Shown piece by piece: positions 1 through 9,074 of a stretch of DNA of 64,000 nt. Position numbers and translations under genes: made by a program. The stretch comes from JBCDGZ01 sp038750655 (lineage in GTDB: Bacteria; Bacteroidota; Bacteroidia; Chitinophagales; Saprospiraceae). The notes under the pieces are model-generated. The model did no database searches. It saw nothing but the letters and a program-made list of their open reading frames with translations, and was not told the DNA's origin. Numbering within the stretch: position 1 is the first letter of the stretch; each line of letters opens with the position of its first letter. The stretch spans positions 1 through 64,000 of the forward strand of contig JBCDGZ010000003.1 of assembly GCA_038750655.1 (NCBI GenBank). The letters are read 5' to 3'.

Positions 1-425
1 CAGTTTTACACTTCCTGATCTAATAAATAATTACGTTTCCCTTTCTCCCTGACTGCAATTTATTGTCCACCAATAGAGGATACTACTCTGTTGGTTAAAC
101 AGTTGTTCCCCGAGCAAAGTACACCTTTCTGCAAAGCAAAGCGATAATAGGCCCTTATCGTGGCCTCAACTCTTTCGATGATCGTATGTTGGACGATTAT
201 CGCCAGGGTATGACGGTTAATAGTTAAGTATTGTAATAATTTGGAATGAATATTGATGAATAATGGTGAGCATATTATCATACTAGAGAACTCATTCCAC
301 CCCCAATATTTTAGCGTTAATCCCACGGCATATCCGTCATCCTTCCGAATTGCCGGAAATGATGAGCCTATTTGTATCTAATATATTGGAAAACTTGAAA
401 CTATAGTAACCATTAAAATTAGGAA
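1..425. other. Intergenic, no gene recognised
   Basis: AT-rich leader region before the first PKD gene. A minus-strand reading frame of 88 codons (60-326) has no signal, motif or recognisable family and is treated as chance. No TAnnTTTG promoter element was found at a sensible distance from the ATG at 426, and no hairpin with a T-run is seen. Confidence 0.5.
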
Positions 426-3400
426 ATGCCACTACTTCAACGTGTTTATTTGACTACCGTTTGTATCTGTAGTTGTCTGGTGCTGAATGCTCAGGTCAAT
501 GCAGATTTTACATTTGATGTGTCGACTGGCTGTGGTTCCCTAGCCGTTTCTTTTTGTGACAATTCTACCTCCAGTGCTGGCACTATTACCAATTGGAGTT
601 GGGATCTTGGGGGCGTAACTTCGAATAGGCAATGTCCTAGTCGCATCTTCGCTTTACCAGGTCGATATACCATCTGTCTCACCGCCACAGACAATCTGGG
701 CAATTCTGATCAGGAATGTAAAACCGAGTTAATTACGGTTTACAATCTTCCACAACCCGATTTTGATGCTACCCCCCGACAAGGCTGTGTACCACTTGAT
801 GTGACCTTCACGGACTTGTCTACTTCTGTTGATGGCACCATCAATGAGTGGCTATGGGGATTGGGAGGTTCTTGTGGGACAGTCATTGGCAATGGGTCTG
901 TGCCTGCCGCCCAATGTACTTACACCATTCCAGATACTTATAATATTAGTCTTACCGTCAGAGATGACAATGGTTGTAGCAATACCGTTACCAAAACCAA
1001 CTACGTCGAAGTCTCGGCACTGCCAGATTTTAGCGTAGCAGCTACGGATACTTTTGACTGCGAACCACCATTTACGGTAACCTTTACTAATGGAGGCTCT
1101 GCGGCCAATATCCGCTACACCTGGGATTTTGGCAACGGCCAAACCTTCACCGGGGCTACTCCTCCGCCCATCACCTACGGAAGCCGAGGAAGCTACGATG
1201 TTCTTGTAGTCGCCGAAAACACTGTGACGGGCTGCCAGGAAATTATCACGCTTCCGAATTATATTAATGTAGGCCAGGAGGCCAGTTTCACCAGCTCGGT
1301 GACCGAAGGTTGCGAAGACCTCCGCGTCACCTTCACGGATTTATCTCCAGAGCCCGCCGACAGCGTCGTCTGGGATTTTGGCGATGGAAATACCTCTCGT
1401 CTGCCTCAACCCACGCACACCTACCTCGATGGCGGCTGCTACTTCGTTACGCTGACTCGTTATATCGATGGTTGTGAGACGGTTGTTACCGCTACAGATT
1501 GCATTCGAGTGTTTGATGAGCCTGAGGCTACCTACAGTAATAATAATAGCGTCGGCTGCGAGCTGCCGCACGTCGTCAACTTTGTCGGTCTGCCTATTTC
1601 TGCAGATATTGTCAGCTGGGAATGGGATTTTGGCGATGGAGGAACCTCTAACCAGCAAAATCCTATTTATTCGTATACCGCTTTTGGCGATTTTGCTCCA
1701 GAGCTGACGGTAACCAATAGCGACGGCTGTACCTTCTCCGTCAGTGTAGTTCCGATTAGTATCGTCGAATTAGAGACAGATTTGGTGACGACTTCTGTTG
1801 AAGGTTGTAGCCCTCTTAGCTTCACCCTGCAAGAAAGTTCGAATTCTATTCGACCCGTTGTTGACTGGGAATGGACCATCAATACTGGCTCCAACGTCTA
1901 TATTTCTAATGATCAAAATGGAACCTTTACCATTCCGGATACGGGAATCTTTGACGTCGTACTCACAGTGACCAACACACTGGGATGCACAGATACAGAG
2001 ACCTTTGAGGATGTTGTTTCGATTGGAATGTTGCCAGTCATTGATTTTCAGGCTACTCCAGTAGAAGAATGTATCGAATTGCCCATCAGTTTTCTGGATT
2101 TGTCCAGTTCTTATGTAGAAGAATGGCTCTGGCAATTTGGCGATGGTGACGAATCTTCTGCACAGCTGCCGACCCACGAGTACCAGGATACAGGGTTCTA
2201 CGACATTACGCTAACGGGGACACACAATGGTTGTTCCAATACCTTAACCATACCTGATTATATTCATATTTTGGAGCCCTTGGCCAAGTTTGATTTTGAT
2301 ACGGATTGTGAGAATTTTACCACCGTGCAGTTCATCGATCGTTCGGTGGGCGCCGAGCGGGTCACTTGGGATTTTGGGGTGCCTGGGGTAAATACGGACA
2401 CCAGTTCGGAATTTTCGCCCAGCTTTGTTTTTCCGGGAACGGGAATGTATAATGTAACTCAAACGGCTTATAATTCCAGTACGCAGTGTCAGCACTCGGT
2501 GACTCAAGTTGTACACATTACTGATCCCAGGGCGAACTTTATGCTGTCCAGTACTCAGGGCTGTCGTCCGATGACGGTAAATATTACCGATCAATCGGAG
2601 TTTGCAATACGGTGGGAGTGGTCCGCACCCGGCGGTACGATTTCCAACTTCCTGGCTCCTGAACCCAGTATTGTCTACAGTACGGCTGGAAAATACACCA
2701 ATATTCAGCTGATCATTACAGACATTAACGAGTGTCGGGATACCCTAATCTTTACCGATACTGTTTACGTCAACCAAATTGATGTCGACTTTGTAGCGGA
2801 TCCTTTAACGGGATGTATCCCACTAGATGTCAACTTCACCGATCAGTCGACCAATCTGTTTGCCAATAATATTATTTGGGATTGGGATATTTCCCAAGCT
2901 CCAAATCGCCTATCAGAGCAGAATCCCACTTATACTTTTACCGATACTGGTTATTACGATGTTCGATTGACTGTACGAGATGAATGGGGGTGTTTGGCTT
3001 CGATGACTGTTGACAGCATGATTGAAATTACCCGACCGGAGGCGCTGTTCCGAACGGCAGACACCTTGAGTTGTACGCAACATTGCGTGAGCTTTGAGGA
3101 TTTGTCCTTCGGAAAAGGCTTGACTTACAGTTGGGATTTTGGGGATGGCAATACCTCAACGGATCAAAATCCGGTGCATTGCTATGCAGCCAATGGCGTT
3201 TACACGGTCTGCCTGACGGTGACTGACATTTATAGTTGTGACAGCACTTTGTGCCTAACCGATTACGTGACCATCGCTGATCCCGTTGCCGGATTTTTGA
3301 GTGATTCGACCTTTGCGTCTTGTCCGCCACTGCCTGTTAATTTTACCAATACTTCCATCAATGCGACGGAATTTCTTTGGGATTTTGGGGACGGTAGTGG

Positions 3401-6011
3401 TTTGTCAAATCAAGAAAATCCAACACATGTTTACACTATTCCAGGCACCTATGAGGTGACCTTGATCGCCCGTAGTACGCCTTTTTGTGCCGATACGGTT
3501 CGGTTTGATGATTTGATTGTTCTGGATGGTCCGGAGGGAGATTTCTCTTTTGAAATCGACAGCAGTTGTGCGCCCTTGAAAGTGACCTTCATCGCCAATA
3601 CCATTGATAATTACCTCTACATTTGGGATTTTGGGGATGGAATAATTGATAGTAGTGCAACGACTTTGCTCACTGATACGATTGTCCATTTTTATGAAGA
3701 TGCTGGAGAATATACTCCTGCTATTAGCATCATCGATGGCAACAGTTGCCGTCGGACACTGATTTCGGGGCAAAGCATCTTTGTTTCTGAGATCGGGCTG
3801 GACTTTGTGGCTTCTGATACCCTATTTTGCGATAACAGCGGCCAACCGGTGACCTTCACCAACCTCAGTGGCTCCTCGCATCCCATCCTTGGCTTCGAAT
3901 GGAACTTCGGAGGGGCAACACCAGCCACGAGTACCGACATCCAACCCACAGCAGACTTTACCCAGCCCGGGGCCTACGATATTACCCTAATTGCGCGCAA
4001 TGCCTACTGCTCAGATACGCTGACCCGCCCCGGCTACATCGGCGTGGGGCCCGCCCCGCAGGCGGCCTTCAGCATGGACCTGACCGAAGGCTGCGAACCG
4101 CTAGAGGTGCAATTTACCGATATGTCCTCCGTCAGCCAAGGCAGCGTCAATGCCTGGAGCTGGGAGTTGGGCGATGGCACTACCGCTACCGCCACCAATC
4201 CTAACCATACCTATACCCAGGCGGGCGATCTCACGGTGACCTTAGTCGCCTTCTCTGACGTCGGCTGCTCCGACACCACGAGCCAGTCGCTGTCCGTATT
4301 TGCCCTCACTCCCGTTGATGCCGGCGAAGACAAAACTATCTGTATCGGCGAGGTGACCCAACTAGACGGGACCATCACTGGGCTGGCTACCAACATCAAC
4401 TGGTCGCCGGCAACAGGGCTGAGTTGTACCGATTGCCTAACGCCGCTGGCCAACCCCGTTGATACCACCGCCTATACCCTGACCATTACCAATGCCGAAG
4501 GTTGTGTGTCAACCAGTCAAGTGGTGGTCAATGTGCGGCCCTTCCAGGCCCCTGTGATTGAATTGAGCAACGATACAACCATTTGTGCTAATGATCCAGT
4601 GCAGATTTTTGTGGATGGGGGCGATGATGTGTATTCTTATCTGTGGGATACCAGCGATCCTGGCCTGAGTTGCTACGAAAACTGCCGCAACCCTATTGTT
4701 CAGACCGATACTTCCACTACGTATAATATCACTGTTTCCAATATTTACGGCTGCCAGAGTCGAGACTCTATCGCCATCACTGTGATTGATCTCAACCAGC
4801 CCTTCGCTGGGGATGATCGAACCATCTGCCGGGGCAATACCACCGCGCTGAGCACCAATGGCTTTGGCGCTGACCCGGTCTGGCTGGTCAATACTGGCCT
4901 GAGCTGTACGTACTGCCCCGATCCACTGGCTTCGCCGGATACCACGACGATTTATGTGGTGGAAACGACGACCCCGGAGGGCTGTCAGGTACAAGACTCC
5001 GTGACTGTCTTTGTGGTGCAGCCCGACGATGTGGATGCCGGAGATAATGAGGTGGTTTGTGTGAATTCCAGTATTGTTCTGAATGGGGTAGGAGCAGGCA
5101 TCGTCAGTTGGAGTCCGGCGGCGACGCTGAGCGATCCAAACAGCTTGACGCCGGAGGCGCGTCCGACCACAACGACGACCTACTACCTCACTGTTTCCAT
5201 CGGTGAATGCGTCCGAACCGACTCCGTCACTATCGAAGTGGCCGATAAGGTCGAAATCTCTGTCGACGACGTCACCATCTGCGAAGGCGATACCGTCGAA
5301 CTCTTTGTCAATGGTCAGGCGGATAACTACACCTGGCTGCCGAGCAACGACTTGTCCAACTTAAGTGTTGGCGATCCGCTGGCTTGGCCGAGAGATACGA
5401 CGGAGTTCACCGTAATCGGTAATTTCTCTAGCTGTGAGCCGGATACCGCTACAGTGATAGTGAGTGTTATTCCTGAACCGGAGAACCGCCTGATTCCAGT
5501 GCGTCGATTCTTCGCAGGACAGACGATTGAGTTGAACATCGATGGGCGTGGCCTGCAGGGCTACGAGTACGAATGGTCGCCTCGCCAGGGGCTGAGCTGT
5601 GGGGGCTGCATTGGGCCAGATGTAACGCCCGATAGCAATGTGACTTATACCCTCACCGTTATCGATCCAACGACAGGTTGTACCAATACCAAGAGTACGC
5701 GCCTCGAAGAGCTGCTAAGCTGTCCGGATGATTTGATCAATGTACCGAACATCTTTACACCCAATGGAGACGGAAATAATGATGAATTGCAGATGTTCCT
5801 CTCGCCAACGCTCAATGGCATTTATACTTTCCAAATCTTCAATCGTTGGGGAGAGCTGGTTTTCCAGACCAGCGATCCTTCGGAAACCTGGGATGGTACC
5901 CACCGAGGACAAGTTGCTCCGCAGGGCGTCTATCTCTACTTGATTGAAGCTCCCTGTGAGGAATTTGGTCAACGCATCATGAAGAAAGGCGATATTACCC
6001 TGCTGCGGTAG
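426..6011 (+). CDS. Giant PKD-repeat surface protein, T9SS type B sorting domain
   Basis: A predicted secreted or cell-surface protein of 1,861 residues. Residues 1-23 form a signal peptide ending LNAQ. By reading the repeats I count about 15 PKD modules (roughly residues 24-1310), each with the WDFGDG-type core, an NPxHxY-type turn and a conserved cysteine pair. About six further 80-residue modules follow (roughly 1310-1770) with a TICxG start and GLSCxxC, P-D-TTxY features. The C-terminal ~90 residues begin VPNIFTPNGDGNND and match the gliding-motility-associated type B sorting domain, so export by the type IX secretion system is expected. PKD arrays in this phylum usually act as adhesins or structural spacers. 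No enzymatic domain is visible, so the role here is inferred. A paralogue of almost identical length and layout lies at 9075. The ATG at 426 is followed directly by the signal peptide. Confidence 0.93.
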   Translation: MPLLQRVYLTTVCICSCLVLNAQVNADFTFDVSTGCGSLAVSFCDNSTSSAGTITNWSWDLGGVTSNRQCPSRIFALPGRYTICLTATDNLGNSDQECKTELITVYNLPQPDFDATPRQGCVPLDVTFTDLSTSVDGTINEWLWGLGGSCGTVIGNGSVPAAQCTYTIPDTYNISLTVRDDNGCSNTVTKTNYVEVSALPDFSVAATDTFDCEPPFTVTFTNGGSAANIRYTWDFGNGQTFTGATPPPITYGSRGSYDVLVVAENTVTGCQEIITLPNYINVGQEASFTSSVTEGCEDLRVTFTDLSPEPADSVVWDFGDGNTSRLPQPTHTYLDGGCYFVTLTRYIDGCETVVTATDCIRVFDEPEATYSNNNSVGCELPHVVNFVGLPISADIVSWEWDFGDGGTSNQQNPIYSYTAFGDFAPELTVTNSDGCTFSVSVVPISIVELETDLVTTSVEGCSPLSFTLQESSNSIRPVVDWEWTINTGSNVYISNDQNGTFTIPDTGIFDVVLTVTNTLGCTDTETFEDVVSIGMLPVIDFQATPVEECIELPISFLDLSSSYVEEWLWQFGDGDESSAQLPTHEYQDTGFYDITLTGTHNGCSNTLTIPDYIHILEPLAKFDFDTDCENFTTVQFIDRSVGAERVTWDFGVPGVNTDTSSEFSPSFVFPGTGMYNVTQTAYNSSTQCQHSVTQVVHITDPRANFMLSSTQGCRPMTVNITDQSEFAIRWEWSAPGGTISNFLAPEPSIVYSTAGKYTNIQLIITDINECRDTLIFTDTVYVNQIDVDFVADPLTGCIPLDVNFTDQSTNLFANNIIWDWDISQAPNRLSEQNPTYTFTDTGYYDVRLTVRDEWGCLASMTVDSMIEITRPEALFRTADTLSCTQHCVSFEDLSFGKGLTYSWDFGDGNTSTDQNPVHCYAANGVYTVCLTVTDIYSCDSTLCLTDYVTIADPVAGFLSDSTFASCPPLPVNFTNTSINATEFLWDFGDGSGLSNQENPTHVYTIPGTYEVTLIARSTPFCADTVRFDDLIVLDGPEGDFSFEIDSSCAPLKVTFIANTIDNYLYIWDFGDGIIDSSATTLLTDTIVHFYEDAGEYTPAISIIDGNSCRRTLISGQSIFVSEIGLDFVASDTLFCDNSGQPVTFTNLSGSSHPILGFEWNFGGATPATSTDIQPTADFTQPGAYDITLIARNAYCSDTLTRPGYIGVGPAPQAAFSMDLTEGCEPLEVQFTDMSSVSQGSVNAWSWELGDGTTATATNPNHTYTQAGDLTVTLVAFSDVGCSDTTSQSLSVFALTPVDAGEDKTICIGEVTQLDGTITGLATNINWSPATGLSCTDCLTPLANPVDTTAYTLTITNAEGCVSTSQVVVNVRPFQAPVIELSNDTTICANDPVQIFVDGGDDVYSYLWDTSDPGLSCYENCRNPIVQTDTSTTYNITVSNIYGCQSRDSIAITVIDLNQPFAGDDRTICRGNTTALSTNGFGADPVWLVNTGLSCTYCPDPLASPDTTTIYVVETTTPEGCQVQDSVTVFVVQPDDVDAGDNEVVCVNSSIVLNGVGAGIVSWSPAATLSDPNSLTPEARPTTTTTYYLTVSIGECVRTDSVTIEVADKVEISVDDVTICEGDTVELFVNGQADNYTWLPSNDLSNLSVGDPLAWPRDTTEFTVIGNFSSCEPDTATVIVSVIPEPENRLIPVRRFFAGQTIELNIDGRGLQGYEYEWSPRQGLSCGGCIGPDVTPDSNVTYTLTVIDPTTGCTNTKSTRLEELLSCPDDLINVPNIFTPNGDGNNDELQMFLSPTLNGIYTFQIFNRWGELVFQTSDPSETWDGTHRGQVAPQGVYLYLIEAPCEEFGQRIMKKGDITLLR

Positions 6012-6029
6012 GCTAATCGCTATGGAGCA

Positions 6030-6083
6030 AAAAAAACTGCGAATCAAGAAGCCCTCGGGCGGTGCTTGATTCGCAGTTTTTTT
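6030..6083. terminator. Bidirectional intrinsic terminator
   Basis: A 19-bp perfect stem (6030-6048 pairs with 6065-6083) encloses a 16-nt GC-rich loop. The stem has an A-run on its left edge and a T-run on its right edge, so it looks like a rho-independent terminator on both strands. It sits between the convergent ends of the PKD gene (6011) and the flavin oxidase gene (6099), which fits a shared terminator. Confidence 0.9.
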
Positions 6084-6098
6084 ATAATTGATCTTGAT

Positions 6099-7265
6099 CT
6101 ATCCTACCAGTTCCTCAACGGCCTTTATGGCAGAACGGGCAGCGGCATGTACGCTACTCCAATCCTCTCCGTCGGTGTAGGCATCACCAGCAAAAAATAA
6201 TTTATTATCTACGGATTCTCCGAGCGTTCTTACCTTCCTCCAATCTTCCTCGTCATAGACGTAAGCTCCATTGGCGAAGGGTTCCTCATTCCAATTTTGG
6301 AAAATGTGCTTCACATAATTGGTCGATGCTTTTCCATCAAAAATACCATCTAATTCTGTCAGCATATAATCGATCAAATCGGCGTCTGATAGTTGTACAT
6401 AGGGCAGGGTGCCTGTTCCCACTGCAAATAATCCCAGTATATTCTGGGAAGTATTTTGTCCGTAGGCCGCATCGTAATATAGCTTTTGTCCAGCTGATTC
6501 TGGTGTAATATCAAAGGCGACGAAGGTGGGATAGAATTTTTCAGAAAATTCAATAAAAGCCTTGCAGCCATCCCATACCGTTACACTGTTAATGGCCTCC
6601 GTTTTGTTCGAAGGCAACTCAGGCGTGAAATTGATGGCACCGTTCTGCAAGATTTTTACGGGCACTGAAATAATGACTTTATTGGCCGTAAATTCTTCAT
6701 TAGCCGTTCTCACAATGATCTGGTCATCCGAATAATCAATAGATTCAACGATTGTATTGTATTTGATTTGCCCGGCCACAGAGGGGACAACGTATTCTTC
6801 AAAAAAGTCAAACCAAGTGGAATTAATGAATTTTTGATCAATGGTAAAGCCTACCTCCTCTACCGTTATTTGTTGCCCTTCAAGCAATCCATAATCCACT
6901 GCCGGATCATAAGGTGTAGTTGCTACGTTGATTTGAACGGAGGCGTCATTGATGATTTCGCTCAGTACCCCTTTTTCTACATGCAGCCATTCGCCACCTA
7001 AAGGAATGGGGAAATCTGCAAAATCTTTGGTTCTTTTCATCCGTCCACCGTAGGTAGAAGAGGCCTCCAATATTTCAAAATCAATTCCTCTTTGACTCAA
7101 GAGATGTCCAGCGGTCAACCCACCTGCTCCTGCACCGATGATAATTATTTTCTCATTGGGGTTGGCTGTAGTCACCTCATCATCATTGCAGGAGCTGAAA
7201 GCAGCACTCATCGGCAATCCTACTCCAAGGAGGCTACACATTTTTATGAATTCTTTTCTAGTCAT
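6099..7265 (-). CDS. Flavin monoamine oxidase family lipoprotein (FAD-dependent)
   Basis: A 388-residue FAD-dependent amine oxidase-type protein. The N-terminus has an RK-containing leader followed by FSSC, so Cys26 is a likely lipobox cysteine and the enzyme should be anchored outside the cytoplasm. A Rossmann FAD-binding GAGAGG motif is at residues 44-49. The second FAD contact, LFFAGDAYTDGEDWSSVHAA, lies at about 356-375, and GGRMKR follows the first beta-alpha-beta unit as in the MAO/polyamine oxidase family. The substrate cannot be read from sequence; amines or polyamines are typical for the family. The protein is somewhat short for the family (usually 430-500). It lies in the same direction as the hydrolase upstream, 83 bp away, so the two may be co-transcribed. 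It ends against a bidirectional terminator. Confidence 0.85.
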   Translation of the reverse strand: MTRKEFIKMCSLLGVGLPMSAAFSSCNDDEVTTANPNEKIIIIGAGAGGLTAGHLLSQRGIDFEILEASSTYGGRMKRTKDFADFPIPLGGEWLHVEKGVLSEIINDASVQINVATTPYDPAVDYGLLEGQQITVEEVGFTIDQKFINSTWFDFFEEYVVPSVAGQIKYNTIVESIDYSDDQIIVRTANEEFTANKVIISVPVKILQNGAINFTPELPSNKTEAINSVTVWDGCKAFIEFSEKFYPTFVAFDITPESAGQKLYYDAAYGQNTSQNILGLFAVGTGTLPYVQLSDADLIDYMLTELDGIFDGKASTNYVKHIFQNWNEEPFANGAYVYDEEDWRKVRTLGESVDNKLFFAGDAYTDGEDWSSVHAAARSAIKAVEELVG

Positions 7266-7348
7266 GGTTTTTCATTGTTTTAATTCAAGGTACGACTCAC
7301 TATTAAAATATTAAAAGTGCAGCTATTTGGATCCAAATACATCGAAAG

Positions 7349-8557
7349 CTATAATTGCTTAAAATCCTCCAAAGTTGTCTTCACATAATCATACACCGGG
7401 GTGTAATGGTCGCCGCCAGGATATTCATAAAGCGTCGAATTTACGTTTATAGATTTGAAGTGCTCGTGAGCATTCACCGAGTTGTAATGAGGAACAATAA
7501 AGTCCTGTGTTCCAGAATGGAAAAATAAATGTCCCTGAGGTATCCAGCCTTCCAATAAACTATTTGCCTTCAGCGCAGCTACCCACTCAGCATCCGTTTG
7601 ATTGACAATGTTGTTCATGTAGTCGGTTTGGAAAATTTCAGCAGGTTTTAGGGAAGGGATGCTCAGGGCATCGATCTGGTCATTTACTGAATAACTCCAG
7701 ATGCTATTGGCCGCTCGATTTAAGGTGCTATTGTAATTATTTGTTGCATACAAGGCCCAACTGTAAATAGACAACTCAGCATCCTCCTTATCGCGTTTCG
7801 TTAGAATGTCCTTTACGAAGGCGAAATAATCATATGGCCCCGCGAAAAGGGAACTGCCTTTGACGGTAAATTCTCCAGGATATTTTTCCTGCAAATACTT
7901 GTGAGTCGCCAAACCTGCACCACCACCTTCGGACCATCCCATCAGAAAGACTTCGTTCGAAAAATCTACCGATAGGGTTTCCAGTAAGTGTTTAGTAGCC
8001 CGTAGCATGTCCACCGAAACTTCCGCCAGTTCGTGGTGAACGGTGTAGGGATGTTCGCGGGTGGCTGTAAGGCCGTAGCCTACATAATCAGGCATGGAAA
8101 CTACATAACCATTAGAGGCTACCGTTGCTGAGATGAGGTACATCTCGGAGCTGCCAAAGGTACCCGCAGTGTAGGTCGAAGGCACCTCCTCATCGTCTCC
8201 GGGAATGATCGTTCCGTGATGATTTTGCACCAGGTCAAGCTCACCACTTACACCCCTTGGAATCAATACTAGACCAGAGACCTCGACTAGATTGCCGTCA
8301 TCCAAGGAGTTGTAAACGATAGCATAAGTATCAAAGTCGTGTTTGGCATAATTAGAAAGATCGACCTCATCACTGTTGGTAGAAATAACCTCAGCGGCCG
8401 TCATACGACTGGTTTTGGTGTAGGAAACTAGGTGTCCTCGCTCAGCAGAAGGAGGATTGGCGATGACGGTAGAATCGTCTTTTGAACAGGCCGTAAGGAC
8501 AGCCATCATAATAATTAATAGCGATAATCTATTCCGATGTTTGTGCGCGATGTTCAT
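7349..8557 (-). CDS. Alpha/beta-hydrolase lipoprotein (secreted lipase/esterase-like)
   Basis: A 402-residue predicted lipoprotein: hydrophobic leader then LTAC, with Cys24 the lipidation site. The alpha/beta-hydrolase nucleophile elbow is GWSEGG with Ser209. Late in the sequence FHSGTQDFIVP and PGGDHYTPV supply plausible Asp and His of the triad. The motif order and the MPDYVGYG block resemble the secretory lipase/prolyl-oligopeptidase-like group common in Bacteroidota. The substrate is unknown; esters or lipids are likely. It is divergent from the second PKD gene and 83 bp upstream of the flavin oxidase on the same strand. The start at 8557 places the hydrophobic leader at residues 11-23, as expected for a lipoprotein. 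Confidence 0.85.
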   Translation of the reverse strand: MNIAHKHRNRLSLLIIMMAVLTACSKDDSTVIANPPSAERGHLVSYTKTSRMTAAEVISTNSDEVDLSNYAKHDFDTYAIVYNSLDDGNLVEVSGLVLIPRGVSGELDLVQNHHGTIIPGDDEEVPSTYTAGTFGSSEMYLISATVASNGYVVSMPDYVGYGLTATREHPYTVHHELAEVSVDMLRATKHLLETLSVDFSNEVFLMGWSEGGGAGLATHKYLQEKYPGEFTVKGSSLFAGPYDYFAFVKDILTKRDKEDAELSIYSWALYATNNYNSTLNRAANSIWSYSVNDQIDALSIPSLKPAEIFQTDYMNNIVNQTDAEWVAALKANSLLEGWIPQGHLFFHSGTQDFIVPHYNSVNAHEHFKSINVNSTLYEYPGGDHYTPVYDYVKTTLEDFKQL

Positions 8558-9074
8558 TTTTAATCACTTTTTATGAGCATTCAATCTATTAGCACAAAAC
8601 TAAGGGGTGTAGCGATTAAATACTTTTTTTATCCATAAGCGAGTACAATTGGCACATGAGAGGAGCATTCTACAGCACGAATGGAAAGGCAAGAGGCGTT
8701 TAAGAAGACGCTTTGACTGTCTTGTATAACATTACATTGATGGTGTTTGGGTTTTGATAATGAAAATAATAACATTTTTTTTACTAATTAGGGTCGGTTG
8801 ATATGACAGTGGGTTATTGCTCAGTCTGTCACGAGATAATAGGGCTATTATGGCAGTTTTTTAGGCCGCTGTAAGTCATAAAGTGTGACGTATACGTAAA
8901 GCATTATTAGCGATAGGTTTTGATTTAAGTAATTGATTATCAATTTATTGAAGAATAAAAAATTTCAAATTTACGCGTTTCCCTGTTGTATGTAAACAAG
9001 GGGAACGGCACCATCTTTGAGCCTCATTCGACAAGCGTTACTTTCTTCAGGATAATCCTAATGAACCCAAACCA
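8558..9074. other. Long divergent intergenic region
   Basis: 517 bp between the divergent hydrolase and PKD genes. It is AT-rich and has no convincing reading frame. Near 8977-9008 a CGTTTCCC arm faces a GGGGAACG arm, giving a weak hairpin about 70 bp before the PKD start. It could lie in the 5' leader, but I see no family signature for a riboswitch or sRNA. Confidence 0.4.

Noticed and set aside
60..326. Minus-strand frame of 88 codons before the first PKD gene
   Set aside because: No recognisable domain, signal or motif, and codon content is like non-coding AT-rich DNA.
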